DNA of 64,000 nt from Paragonimus westermani (lineage: Eukaryota > Platyhelminthes > Trematoda > Plagiorchiida > Troglotrematidae): assembly GCA_008508345.1 (NCBI GenBank), contig QNGE01000945.1:88044-152043 (forward strand), written 5' to 3'. This document shows positions 12,801 to 27,800 of this stretch, piece after piece (within the stretch, counting starts at the first letter, position 1; the number at the start of each line of letters is the position of its first letter). The notes under the pieces are model-generated. The model was not told the DNA's origin, did no database searches, and was given only the letters and a program-made list of their open reading frames with translations. The position numbers and the translations under genes were made by a program.

Positions 12801-15800
12801 TTGTTGGAGGAGAACTGCGACTTTTGTCCCGATAAAATTCCAAAAATGGGAATAATATCATCATTCCTGCAAAGTAAGACCTTTTAAAGTTTACGTTATA
12901 TAGAATTCACTTTTTTTCTCATCGCTTTTGACTGATATTCTAGCAAAGATGCAACGCACGCAGAAGCAAATTCAGTGTTTTGAAATTTGGACGTTTGTGT
13001 ACGAGGCCTTAGATATGTTTTGTTCGAATCGGTAAAAGCACATGTAACACAGCCGGTGAAGTTAAGTAAGTCACTGTCGAACGTCGAAAATTATCAAAGA
13101 AAACAGCGCAGGAAATAAGCCACTGTAGACCGTTAGGGGTATTGCTATTTCCACTCTCATCGCAAATGCATTCATGCTTCAAAGAAATTCCGGCGGTGAT
13201 CTTTATTCAGGCCCTCGACTGTGTTGGCACACCGATGCACACAGGCTGAGTTCTGTCATGCGGTTTGGGTTTTAGGAAAGCTTGCCTGAGCAACAAATAA
13301 TTTGGTCTGGTGTCATCAGTGGTGAACTGAACAAGCCGCTGACCTCAAACTGTCCACGCCTGTCTTATAAGTTGATAGAATATGGAAATTGCAGACAGGA
13401 GGAAAAGTTGGCCAAACAGCAATTTATCGAGCATTGATCATGTGTGTTACAATATGTTGACGCTAATCAGGCTGACCTGATTAAGCAAAGGCCATGTTTG
13501 CTCGATTATTGAATATGGTTTGGTTGGATAGTCTAAAATTTCTCCTCGGTCGTTTTCATTGACATGGGGTACATAAATACAACCATCTTATACAAATGAC
13601 TGGAACGGATAACTGTTATTGCCCTGAGAGAACAGAGATGTGATTGAATCGGTGGATCTGTTGACAAATCAACAAGAAACCTAAGGCAACCATGATGCAA
13701 GCAACAGTCAATCATCCGCTGATGTGCTTGTGCACATATGCACGAACATTTCGTGAAGGCAGTAGAGCTAGTATACTGAATGTTATGCACACGATGCAAG
13801 CCATGTTCAAGGGACTGTTTGTACCCTCTCCTCCATGAGTTCGGGTGACTGACAGGTTCTTTCGAAACAAACAATATGTTCTGACGGACTTTGGGAATGA
13901 CATAAAGAATGTAATCACAAGAGTTTTAAGCTTTTAACGTGGATTCACCACTCAAATGAAAAAGCGTAGCAAAGTTGAAGTGTGTGTCGCTCATCCTAAA
14001 CCACCCAACGTTCGGAAGTTTAGCTTTTGAAGTTTTCTGCGTTTGTTAATTGTGTCATACTGCTTTAAGGCAAAAGTCAACTACTGCGGCGTGGTTACTT
14101 ATTCGCCGAGGTATTCCAGCATATCCGGTGGCGTTGGGCGGTTTGCTATCTACCCCGTCCTATGTGCTTTCAAGCAGTATAGCTAACTTGATTATCAAGA
14201 CTTGGATGGCGAATGCATAATGACCAAACCCTCAGGTTAAGCAAGTGGCTGCAATATTTATGAGTGTCGCATCGTTTGTCTTTTAACCCGAACGAATGGA
14301 ATGTGGGGATGAACATTGCTGCAGCACTTGGACAGCTGTAAGGTTTGCGTCGATCGGTTTGCACATAAAATGTTTGAGTGGCACTCGTTTTGTTTCAACT
14401 AATTTCTGTGCTTCAAATGACCCACCAGCAAAAAATTCGAAGAGATCGACAGCAATGTACCGTATGGATATTATCTATTTTGTTAACCAGATAGATAGAA
14501 ATCTTGTGAATAACCTTGATGGCCCGTCATTAAACTTGCCTCTTGCCTCATAAGAATACACTCTTGATTAATCTATTATCAAGAAGCCCATAGCTTTTGG
14601 TTTGTCATCCACGACTGGGAAAAGAATGATACACTTATCACTGATGCAGTCCAACACAATACAGACGAAGAAACACTGGATTACTCTTACACGGCTAGCT
14701 AGTTGTTGAGTTGCGCAGTAGGTAAGCTGACCGTTCTGCGTGTTTTTCCAAAGAAAACAATGAGAAAGTGTTAGTCCTGAAAAAAGCGGTTCATGGGAGG
14801 TGGGGGGGAAAATAGCGACTGTAGTATTCAATGGATGGTGATGGACATCAGACTATCAAAATACCTGGCACTCAGCTGACCAGATGACGTTTGGTTAACC
14901 CATTAGCCTAGGGACAGATCAGCAACCTTAGGTGGTGGTACACCTTTGTTACGATTGATTTTCATAGTTTTGGAAATGATTCTTTTCTCTCCGAAAGCCA
15001 TTAAGAACAGAAACAGTCCACAACTTTCTAATGACACTTGTTCAGTTACAGCAACTAAGTTCACCAGGAAGGTACTGTCACACAGTGGAGTTATAGTATG
15101 GTTTTGTTTCAATGGCTTTTCCAATGACCAACATAAAATTAACGTTTCTTCATACCTACCGTGCACCGTTTTTTCGCCATCTACTAAACCGTGCTAATAA
15201 ACCTTGTTTTTTTGTCATTCTGGCTTACTGATGTGAACACGTGGATTACTACTTTCTTATGAAACCATTGAAGTAATTTTTAACATGCTGATCCTATGTT
15301 CGAGACAACCAGGTTCATACACTTAGTTCCGAGCAAGTGCACAATAATTTTTTTGCTCCCACAAGAGCAGCTTTTGAAGTTGATGTTTCTTTTCAGTGGA
15401 AGATTATCGAAAATTTCATCAGATTTGTAAATACTACCTGTCTGATTTGTGTTCCTTGGGTACTGTTCAAACGAGCAACAGCCAGTCGCGGTGGAAGCAC
15501 GGCCCTCGTCTGTGTGAAGATTAATGTAGTTATATTGAGTAGAAGATTCGTGATGGGAAAGTTTAGGTACTTCTGACGGTAATTTTTATTGATCGACCAT
15601 GCTATGTGGCCTTTGACCAAAGCACGGCGTCTTTCGGACGCGTTCACACACAACGAACCTAGTACGATTAGTGGTTAGACTTCGAGACGTACTGTTCATG
15701 TGACTACATTACTGAATTCAAAAGACTAGCCTGTAGTTATCTAAATGAGAAATTCTAACACCAAACCGACAAGAGAAGTCAGATTGTTATAGAGAGATGA

Positions 15801-18800
15801 AGTAGAAGAAACCGAAACTGGTAAATCTGTGCGCGATTGCTTAAAACCAGATAAACTTAATCAGGTAACGGAGTTTTACTACAGTTGCTCATCATAACAG
15901 CTACCAGGAAAATGTTTACAAGAAAAATATTTTTAGCAGACATTTGGTGAATGTTTACGGTTTTTGTCACTCATTTTGTTTACTGCCTGCACTTCCAAGG
16001 AATGATCACATTCAATGATTTAAGTGAAATGTCAAAACATCTCTAGTATATTTTGCCGAATGTTCATCCTGAACGGAGTGAAAACTACTATGGGGTCATT
16101 TGCTTTTGAAGTGCGAAGAAATAAATAAGAAATTTCACGTCATTGTTTACAAGTCCATAACTGTATGCAGAAAGATAGGGAATTTCGCGTCCAATCACTT
16201 CCATGCCAGCACAGAAGTAGTTTATGTTTGATTGACACAAATCCTAGGGTGAATAATCGGCTTGTAAATTTCCCTTACAAAATACATGCTGTACCCTGTT
16301 GAGAAGGCCGCTGATCTACAGTTTACTAATCTGTGCATCCATATGAGAACTGAGGCTTACGGTCGACTCTAAAAGGCTGAAAAGTACGGTTGCTAGTTCT
16401 ACAAACTAGCTAGTACGAGCTTCTTAAGACAACTATGTAGTTCAAATCCGAGTGGGAGATTATTTGTCAGCCGCTTCTCTAGTTTCAGCTCGGTTATCAT
16501 ACTGAGAGTTGAAAGGCATAATCCTATCTGTATTCGTGATATCATGTTTTCGCATCTGCGAACCGTTGACTAGTGGCAACGGAAACCTCTGCATGTTTAT
16601 TGGTATACCCGAGGGACTTTCGAAGTTGGGAAGTGATGGTTTGAATAATTTTTATTAAGAATTAAAAAAGACGCCTTTGTTTATTTAAGACAGAGCGACA
16701 CATTCATTTTCTGGAACCATTTTATTCGTAATTTGTTTTGGCTGGTTATTGGCCGTCTCCAAGCTTAAAATGCTTCATCTGAATGCAAAATGTCTTGCTT
16801 TCGTGAGTTGAGAATATAAATTTTACGGTTAATATTCGCTAAACCAAATGATGTAAACGCGGCCACACACTGTTTAATTAATGTTCGTGGTTTTTTGGTC
16901 GACATGAAAATGACGATTTACGGAAAACTTGTGTGTGCTAGTTGTTAACATGTAATATCACAAAATTGGTAGTAAATTTGCATACGACTTGAGAATTGGT
17001 TGGTTTCTGCTTACAACGAATATATTGGCAGATGGACGCAACACGTGCATGATGGTAGAATTCCCAGTCGGGCAGACCGCTTTAAGAAATGAGCACAATG
17101 TATGAATGTTGCTTTTGTTCAAGCTATGCTACTAAACGACCTAGACACCTGTAGTGTAAAGATGAATTGAGTGTCTATTGTTCTGTTACATTAAATAACA
17201 AATTTATACCACATATCGTCAGAGTTCACGAGTAGCACCGAGGTCGCCCGGTCGGCTTGAAGGGGGACATAGCTGTAGTAATGAAGAGGTTATTTGCAAT
17301 CCCCAAAAAATGAAATTTAACCAAATACAGAAAAACAACAGTCGAAAGCGCTTAACACTAACTACAAACATTTACCATCAACGATTTGGTATACGAATAA
17401 AGTAGTGAAGGTAAACGAACAGTTTTGATTATTGCTTCGGACTTGGATTCTGTTCTCTTTTAACCCCACAGAAACTTCCGGGTTTCGGTTACGTCCTGTA
17501 GCTGGCTTGGTTTCGCCGCGAGATTTCTTGGCCAATTTCGCTTTCCGCATTTTTCCGTGCACGCAATATGTTCGTCACCATAGCAGACCAGCTCACACGC
17601 CGGAACCGTAAGTAAATGCCGGTGTGATGCCATTTACTTTGCGTGTTCTCAACTGATGATTAAATCAGGAGGACATTGTTCATTGAATACAATTAAACTT
17701 TGGTTTTATGACTCATTTAGAAGGGAACCAAAATGATTATATGTAAGATGTATCCGTATCTGTCTATATCTGTAGAGCATAAAGATGTATTTTTCGAAAG
17801 TAGGTATTCGATATTCAGAGTGCTGTACGCTAATTTTATTAAAAGTTGCTTTTATTGTTTTTCACCAAATATCAGAACTGTGATCGATCGGTTTATTTGA
17901 GTTTTTGAGAAATTCTGTAGGTGGTTTTCGACGATCGATATTTATTAAAATTCCACCCTATCATGAACCCGTCTCTGAGAGTGATGCTTCTTGTGAAAGT
18001 GTAGAAATTCAAACATCCATCCTGCACTTTTATCGAGTAATGAGAGAGTTTCATGTACACATACGTACCTGGCGTTATCTTATAAGACAAACAATGGTAT
18101 TTTTACGCTTCTCCAAATTTCCTCAAGAACATGTACCACTTTACCACTGTAATGAAATTACGTAAAAAATTAGAATATTACGACACGTTTATTCTCCAGT
18201 AATCCCGGAGGAAAGATTGCGAATAAGGACGCAGTTACACAGGAATGGAATAAAATGGAGCTTCTGTATTCAAAACTGAGCGGCTTTGTCCTAATATAAC
18301 TTAAATTCGGCGTCACAATTCCACCTCTTTGAGGCATATCTTCGTAAGGAGAGCAGTATTATGATCCGTTTATGATGCGTGATGGTCCAAAGTGGAGGAC
18401 TTAAATGGTATGCAGGTATTCGAACTCTGATATATTCATTCCCAGGCATTGAATAGAATCATCGTTCCTGCGACGATGAAGTCAAGGGGCGCACGTTTGG
18501 CGGTAACCGTCAGACAAAGTCACTGGTATATCAAGGTGGTTGGGCTAACTGCTTTCTGTAGCAGCCGACCGTCTTCACAAGTGAGCAAGTGCTGCCGATG
18601 CAGCAGTGAGTAGCCTACGATTTGAGGTTGATACGCAGTAAATTAACAGGATGATTGGTTAATGGTTGGTTAGTAACACATAAGCCATAGTTTGTCTTGC
18701 AAGCTGGGGTTCTCGTAATTCACGGAGTTATGTGGGGGTAATGTTAAAACAGATGACTAGTAATTGAGTCTTTTAGCGAGGATATTTTTTCTGGATAATT

Positions 18801-21800
18801 TATGTGCGAACTAAATTAACCCAACAAGCTGGTGCAGCGAGAGCCATGAGAAAGCTGTACGGCGGATTCCACTGAACTCAACCTTACAACTTGGCTATCT
18901 GTTTGTAAAATGAAGGTGCCATATTGTTGTGTATGAAGTTAGGAATAGGGTTCTCTCATATAAAGCCTTGTTCCTCCCCTTCAGGTGGTCTCTCAAATAT
19001 GATCTGTTCTTCTTTACTCTCTCACGGATGTGTGTCAGTTAACCGTCAATCACAGTCACTCATGCGTGGCTGTCCACGATGACCACGATGGGTACACAAT
19101 AACATTAGAAGCACCGTCTATATTAATTAACTGGGAAACATGCTGAATGACTAATATGACCAAAACATAGTCAGCGTAAACGGAAGCTTTTAGTTTCCAT
19201 TTTTCAGAGATGTGATTCATGAATTTCTCGGTCACGTGCCTCTGCTAACGAATCGGAAATTCGCTGATTTTGCACAACGATTAGGTCTTGTCTCTCTTGG
19301 TGCTTCAAACGATTTTGTGAACAAGCTGACGACGGTGAGTTACCAAGCTTATTCTGTTTTATTTGTGTATCACATGCTTATTAGTGAACCGATCCGACTT
19401 CATCAGATATTTTTGCCTACATAAACCTTTTGGACTCTCAATAACAGTTGTTATACAACAATGGAAAGAGACGATACAGAGACCTTTCTCTTTACTGACT
19501 AAGTTTCAGCAACACTGCTAAATATTTTCCTAAACTGAGCCACGGCTCAGAATATGAATGGCGTCCAACTAACTTGGGTAAACCAGAAGGATTTGAAAAG
19601 TACTTGGAGTCCATGGGAGACGGTAACTTCTTTTCACTTTGAGCGCTAACTAGAATTCAACATAGACGTTGAAATTACATTCGGTTGTAGTCCGGTATTG
19701 TCTCATTTCTAACACAGTATTGACCTGCTGTAGAATTTTATATCCGTCGAAGTTTATTCAAACCCAGCAAACAGATGTACACTGGACAAGGTTTATATTT
19801 TATCACAGCATTATCATTTGGTCAGCAACTTTCCTACATAGAACAGCAGATCCAGTTATAGCTTTTTGAGAGCACAACACTGTAGCAATAACGAACTTAC
19901 CTGCGGTCAATTTTGCCACGTCAGCACTGAGTTGACAACCAATGCCACAGTCCCTAAATGAGTGTTATGTCCGGTTGTCCGGCCACAATGGTTTGTGAGT
20001 AATGTTCAGGTTGTGGCAGTAAGTAGTGACTGTCAATCAACTCATGAACAGGGCTTTCAATGTCATTGAGAGAACTATTTCATTTGACCTTGATAACACA
20101 GGTCACGACTACTAATGAGTAGCATATTATTTCGATTGACGCCAATTGGGGATAATTTTTGTTTCGTGACATGGTTTGCATTCGAACGGACATTTCATCA
20201 CATTCTCTTTGAAAAGAAGCATTGGATGCTCGTTCGGATCGGAACGACGAACAACATTATTTTACTGTCATCCGTATATGGCGGAACAAATCAACAGTCT
20301 TTTCTCCGTCGAGAAAATATGGCCTTACAAATTGCTCTGAACTACCAAACATGTTTTTGGGTCCTGAAATTATCCACTTTAATAAGGTTGTTAGCTCTCA
20401 TGGTACTTTCTGAACGCGTGATCTACAATGACTGGATTGTTTGTGTTTGCTGACTGCTACGTATACTAAACGGTGGAGTTTTCACACTTTGTTAAAACAA
20501 GAATATTCCTGACAATTTAGTCAATGTGATGAGATGTTCGATCGAATATCAAACAGCTAAGCCAGTGACGTATTGCACTGAAATCTCACAAACCGGAAAA
20601 TCATGTGAGTATGGCAATAAATAATGTTGGGAGGCCCCGATAACTTCAGGGAATTAGGAATCACGTCAATTAACCAAAATGTGACTTTTCACTAAATAAG
20701 ATTCCACGTAAACTGTACTTTATTCAAATTCATTCCATGGTGATTTTGCAACATTTGTTCAACTCATCCAGCCGTGTATTCTATTGTGACTTTCGGGAAA
20801 CAGATAGATTAGACTGTGGAGCCGATAAAATCAATGACTCAAATGTAAGTTAGCTGATACTGCTTATAGTGAATAGTGAACACATAAACGTTTGTTCGAA
20901 TTTAGCTGAAGTCCAAATTTTTTGAAGTTGTTTCACCCAAGCAATAAAAAAATAATTGCAGTGTCTAGAACTGCCGAAAAAAGTTTGCTGACACATCATA
21001 GAATGCATAGATGCATGCACTTGTCACACCCGATCAATAATCCTGTGATAAGTAGTTGGGAAGATAATCAACGAGTCTTACCATCCAGTGGATTATCTAC
21101 TGTCTAATTTACGTTCTTCATTTTCTAATGGCTTCAAATGTCATTGGTTGATAAGGTTGCCTCTTACTGTACAATGTAGTTGACAAACGAATGGTCAATA
21201 ATGATTCACAACGGATATTTGATCGCTCCGGTAGCACTTAGGTTTGGCGATAACTCTGTTCGCTAACTCATAGCACTGGATAAATCCGGCGTTGTATTCA
21301 GTAGCTGCTACTGCGAAGTCTATTGTTCAATCCCATCAAGGAAGGCTATACAACGTTGCTGCGCACTCCGGCAGCCTCAGGCAATTTTAATTAACTGTGT
21401 TTGTGTGCCGCTACACGGTACGTTTGTTATGAAAAGACGATTTGACTGTTCACGATGAACGGACAGTAATCGATAAACTGTTTGGACTGACAGTCGAGAA
21501 CTTGGCGGCAATTGAATAATACCGGCCTGTTAGGAAACTTCTAGAAGAAGTGTACATTTATGTGTAATGGATTTGTGTCCATAACCAGAACAGATCCAGT
21601 CATGTAAAACCCTAGTTTTGTCCTGATAATGACGGATGTGAATTCCAACAGTAAACGTTTGTGAAAGCCCAACACAAGAGTCTATATCTGGGCCAATTTT
21701 GAGTGTTTTGTATGAAATAATGAGCTTGGTGATCGATTAGGGGAGAATACGAGGCTTCCGTGAACACCTACCACTAATTCACAGCTCCGTTTTTAGAGCA

Positions 21801-24800
21801 TATGCCGGGTAAAAGTAAGGGGCTCCCGTCGTTGGTCTGAACCCATTGGATACTGGGATATTTCTGTCATACGAATTTTTACGCTTGAACAAATCTGCTG
21901 TGACGCTTAGAAGGAGCTGCTGTCCAATAAATGTGTGCAGTGCTAACGGACCTTCGTTGATACACATGAGCGGGTCGCCTGGCATAGCTCGTTGCACAGT
22001 TCCAGAAAGCATGTTTCTATGGTTCTGGTAAATGAACAAGGCAACTGCTATACACTTATAGGGCAGAATTTGACAATATACATAATGGGTGAACCATTCT
22101 GGCTTGTGGATGTGGTATAGATTGGTGTTTAACGCGCAGGTTACGTACAACGTCCACGCTAGTTTCCTATATCCTTGAACTGGGAAAACTGTGTACCGGA
22201 ATGACGGTTACAATCCTGTCATTCATATTGTCTTCATTTTTGTCCGTGTGTTATCATTCTCTTGTCCTTGTCTGCGAATGCTGTGTAGATTCACGTTAGA
22301 TTTCATCTTCTGGTCAATTTTACTACCCTAACATAATGCGTACCTTTCTCAGCATGTAACTGTAAACAGTTAGTAACTGTCACTCACCGGTAGGTGCTGA
22401 CCATTCGCTACCAACTTCAACCGTACGTGCAACCAACAGATCTGACGATTTCATAAATGTGATAGTCTATCACCTAGGTAATTTGGACATTCGACACACA
22501 ATAGTAGCCAGTTCAACTCGGAATCCACTCTTATTCTGTATCAGTTGACCTAGTTAACAGAACGTGTTAAGGTAACACGCTAACATCAACAATCTAGGAC
22601 TTCATTGCACATGAATGTCCTTACTAACGTGAACAGTTGGAAGGGTTAATAAAGCTGCCATAAACAAAAGTTTAAGCTTCCACTTTCTAACGGAATTACG
22701 CCCTAATTTGCTGCGAATATTGATTTGTAGTTAAATGTATGTGTCCAGCAGGTGGCTCACTATTTTATTTATATATCTGGTTGGTAGACTCCATCGTGTT
22801 AGCAACAGTGTCATAACTATGGCAACCTTGCCACCATCACAGTATGTAAGCAAACAGGATGAGTGTGCATGCGATCAACCATTAGAATGAATGTGTCTTT
22901 TCACAGTTTTAGTTCACAACGGAATGTTCAACAACTCTGATAAAATAGTGTTTGACGACGAAGCCCACATTAGGTTGGATGATTACACCGTGATTGAATG
23001 TCCGCTTATAGACAAGTTACTCATGCATCATTTGCCACAGAACCAGAAGTTGAAACACATGCTTTCGTAGGCAAGAACCTTGACTAGTGAAATGCCGGAA
23101 ACGAGCCAGATTATGAAACGAGTTCATTTTAAAGATTCAGGATTACATGACTTAGTTCACTACCAACAAAACTCCCATCCAATTCACAAACCCAACATGC
23201 ATGATATGATCCTCAAACAAATGTGGTGAATTTGATGGTATCTTCTCATATTCACTTAGCTAAGTGTAAATTGCTTTGCTGAAAACCGGAAGCACTAGGC
23301 GTACACAGAAGAAGATTGGGCTTTGAACACTGATAAAACCAATCGTGAAGTTTACCGAAAGAAGCACAAACTTGTCAGACGTGTTTTCCAAACATTCGTC
23401 CGGCAAGATTTTCTGATTGGCGCTGTGATAATGTTCCGTAACAAAACCATGACCTCTCCCTTCTGGCGCTGATCAATCACCTTAATGTGCAATATACCAC
23501 TATGATGGATAATATTCCTCTCCTCGGCATTAGTCATTTTCAGTACATGTTAAATTGCGCCGTGAATATTCATTAGGTCGAGGAGCTGAGTTCATGGCCA
23601 TTTTTACTTCAATTCTCTGTGGATTACTAGTCAGCCTAAAGCCTTCAAGTGATCAATTTGAATCTATCAGGGTTTAGGATGAGGACACTAGGTTAGGTCT
23701 GATAATTAGTTTAACTCATTTGGTGGAGCAGAACTGGGGACAAATTAGGTCGAAACAGAGTGGTTACTGTTACTTACTCCAGTATAAATGAATTTATTCT
23801 GAATTGTATCCATTCATCGGGATGCATCAGTTAATCTTCCTTAAAGCCACTTATAGCTGGTCAGCCGACGTTAGTCCGCGGAAGTTCAATAACGAACAGT
23901 CTGGAGGAAACATTTTTATGAAACAAATAACTAGAGGCAATTTAACATTTGCCAATAGATTTCTCACAGCTGACTAGACGTATGAAATTTCTTGGTTCTT
24001 GCCAGGAACAAGGTTTTACCTGAAAATTTGTTTTCTACAATCATTTTGCTACAAAGCTGCCACATAAGATCCACACTGATTTAAGAATGCACTGCATCAT
24101 GTGATTGTTTCCCAAATCCCACTCAAATTCTCACACATTTGCAAACAAAATATCACAAGCTAACCATTCTTTATCTAAAATTGTCAAGTCTCTGTGCGGA
24201 AATGCGAAAGAAATACGCCGACAAATTGATTGATTGATTTTATTCTTTCGAAATGTCAGTCGGTAGATAGGCCCAGAGTTAGCAAGTCTTACGACGACGA
24301 CAACACTGACAGTAAGGAATTGCTTCACACAGTATGATTGATTGAATTGTAGAATATATGAGACACTTGATAACACCGTCAATCACCGCACAGATTTTAA
24401 CTTTCAAATATTGATAACAAAAGTCCTTGAATACTTTTTCCACTAAACAAAGAATGGTACTGGTGAGCATTGATACAAAGTTGTAAGCTGAGATGAAATA
24501 TACTCACAATAAATCCGTCTTTGAGCGAGACTGCTATCAGCGACACTCGTCTAATCTACTTCATTAAATAGATGTCATAAATAGGGTGTTCATATTTTCA
24601 AGGTTCGATCTGATGAATTCTGTTTTTTATGTGACATATGAGGAAAGAGTATATAGCTGTCCATCCCGCAAATGATTTGCTGGGCACCGAATACACAGTA
24701 TGGTGGATGACCAAATGTCATGTGAGTAAGCTTGGTTTCATCCTAAGTAGTTGAATCTCAATGGTTGATAGAACAGTTAGTGTTCTACTGTAGTAGAGAG

Positions 24801-27800
24801 ACTTGTCACTACATGTAACTCGTTTTAAACATCAGTGTGTTTTCCAGACTAAGTTTTCAGATGTAACTTCTGCTGCTCATTGGCTAGTGACCTTGCGTGA
24901 CAAATTTTGATGTCAATTCATCTTTTTTGAAACAGTATTTCTTAGGCCACCTTCCATCTAAAGATAAAACAATGAATTGATTACGATCCTATGTTCTTTA
25001 CTAATGAACTAAAGTTTATTGAATAACGATGACTTTGGTGGATTAGAGCGTGAGTTGTTCGAGAAATTCAATCTATATCGTAGATCAATCAGTTCAACCT
25101 ATATGACAAAATGGGTTTCCCAGGTGACTAAGCTATCTTCGTGGAACCTGTTGTCATTTCGAGTCCAGCTGAAGTGGAGATTTCCAAGAACTGGATCTCT
25201 TTTTAACACATGAAATACAACGTCTGCATTTTCACAAAGCTTTTTCCCACGTGAAGCATTCTTTTTTGAGGAGAGAAAATTTTTACAGCAGATGTTTCCT
25301 TCGAAGATACAAATCTACCAAAACCATAAGTGAAGTAAATTTTAGGGCTTAAATATGTGAAATACCCTTCTCAGGGGGGAACGAGGTTCATTTGACCAAA
25401 TCTCGGCTTGTTTGCCTAGTAATTCGGCGGATTACAACAACTTATCAAGAAAAAGTTTGCGGGCAACTTGCACACACCACTTTGGCGTCCAAAAATTTGA
25501 TATACCTCCGCCAACTCAACTCTCACCACAAATATTTGTGAAGACGTGTCCAGCGCTACCCAGTGATGACCTATTGAACACGCGCTTGATATGTTCGTAA
25601 GCGCACTAGCTGGGCCACGGAACACATCATCATCTGAGACACTATGAACAATCTTCAATTAACCTAAGCGCTAATCATGGACACATATTTCACGTTGGTT
25701 GGGTTTCATGGAATTAAAATGACTCCTGTTCCGAGAGGGGACATACGTTGGTCGATGAAAAACTCCCAAACAACCCATGGTGTTTCCTCTGGGGAAAGAA
25801 GTGCAGGTATTGACTTAATTAACTCAAAAAATGCCAGAAATACTTAGAAGAAAAATACGTGAGTTGTCATGTTGATTATCCGGTGACTACGAAAAGAAAT
25901 TTTGACACTCTTCAAAAGTAAAATGATATTCAGAGGAGGCATCTAACGTTACGTTTACTGTGAATCAACAGAATGTGTTTAACAGACTTATTGCTATACA
26001 GATAAGTTCATACTGCCAGTTCATCATCCTGCGTGTATTCAAGAATATTGCTTCGATACTTTTTCAGTGGAATAGAGGGAACGTGATTAATTGTGTTGAA
26101 TACAATGAGAGATTAGTAATCCTATTCTTGTCCACTTTCAGTGACATTCAGCACATGTTACGCGACATTCGGAATTCACCGACAAGCAAATTCATTTCTA
26201 AGTCTTTTTCGATGGTTGCTAGATTAACAAGACTCACCGATACCGTTTCGCAGCATTTGGCCGTTGGTTGGATTACATTCTTACTGCTCTATTGATTGAA
26301 TGGCAAACTTAAATCTGCCCTGACAGTGAGAACCGCTGTCAACCTGGCCTTCTGAGTTTGATGAAAGTCATTTGTTTTCCAGTTTTCCTGTTGAAGAACG
26401 TAGCCAGCATTTCCTTTAAAACTACATTTTAAGACATCACTTCTGGCAATATCTATGCGTAAATTTTGTGTGTGAAAATTTCACACACGTGTACCGGAAG
26501 CAGTAAGTTTTGTTTTCCGTAATGTGCACTACATTGTTCTGTTATTTTACTACTTAGTCGACCTTCAGTAAACAATTTCTTTTTCTTATAACCTACCTCG
26601 CACATTACATGACTTCCTTTGTTAGGTTTAACTCTCAGTGTTTTGGTTTCAACAACATTGTGCTAATAAAGTTTGGAGTTTCTGTTATTCATCTGTTCCA
26701 TCCGTATATCCTCCTTTCTGTAAACTTTGTCGACCTGCAACATTCTAGGCCTATATCCAATTTGTGCGTGTTCTTTCAAGTATACTCCCACTTCTCCAGT
26801 CGCTGGTTCGAGTACGGTTGCCACGGCTGCTGTTGTCTATGCTTGAAGAGTTGGTGTGTTGCATGAGAAACAAATAACGGTACATGTCTTAAGATGTAGA
26901 GGCCGAAAAGCTTGAATTAGCTTCTCGCTGTACACATATGAAAGCAATTGGGGGTATAAAATTCAACCTTCAGTTCGAGCTATATCGGATGAACAACTAT
27001 GAATGACGTAAAATGACAATGTACTTGTAATTTTGGAAATGCTGTCCTGTGTAACATTGTTAAAAATGCCGTGGTACAAGTAATCTAAATCACATTGACA
27101 GAGGATTTCGATTACAACACTCCTGAGGAAGGCCACCCGAGGTGGTTGAAACGTAGAGTATTACGCCGTGGTACAAGCTTCAACGGCGACACAATATTTC
27201 TAGAATAATCCTTTGGCATCGTAATCAAATACGATATGTGATAATGTTGACCGAGTGGGTTTTTACAATGGAAACGAAAACGACGTTTGCCGATATATGT
27301 TGTGTGAGTTCTACGTTCGTTTTACGAGCTCAAAGCGATGTACTTATCGCTGTCTTTGGCGGTTGCTCCTCCGTTTCTTGTTCATCGAAGACGATTTGTG
27401 ATTGGTTGGTTTGCAAGCAAATATCAGTCAGGGACTGAGAAGAGAAACAAATGGGTCATCACTGACTGTATTACTAGCGACCACTGCGTCAACTTGATAA
27501 CTGTTCAGCCTATCATCCAGTCATTGGTTCACAGATAGCGGTTTCGGTTACGGTACCTCTGTGATGCTCATATGTTAACGAATAGTGAGAACATTTGCTC
27601 ACCAGTTAATTGTTGACCAGGAAAACGATCTGCTTGCAACTCACACTTTTGGATCAAATTAATAGGTGGCGAAAGGTAGATTTTCTAAACAAACAGTCAT
27701 TTACCAAAACGACTTTGTCATGATAATGCATCTGAATGGTTTTTCAATCCTGGATTGCACGAACACTGTTCATAGCAGAGCTCCGGTTGCCTGATTTTTA

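Noticed and set aside
13533..13874. 113-codon minus-strand ORF in a TH intron
   Set aside because: No recognisable motif; overlaps another open frame on the same strand, which suggests chance openness.
14060..14170. First guess for the missing TH exon with TQYVRH (partial look-alike near 14.1 kb)
   Set aside because: Matches needed three different frames; the true exon was then found at 17472-17607 with perfect motifs and phase.
25412..25600. Plus-strand ORF with a proline-rich stretch considered as an exon
   Set aside because: Two frames looked equally plausible and neither fits the phase of the preceding candidate exon at 25015; no support to choose.
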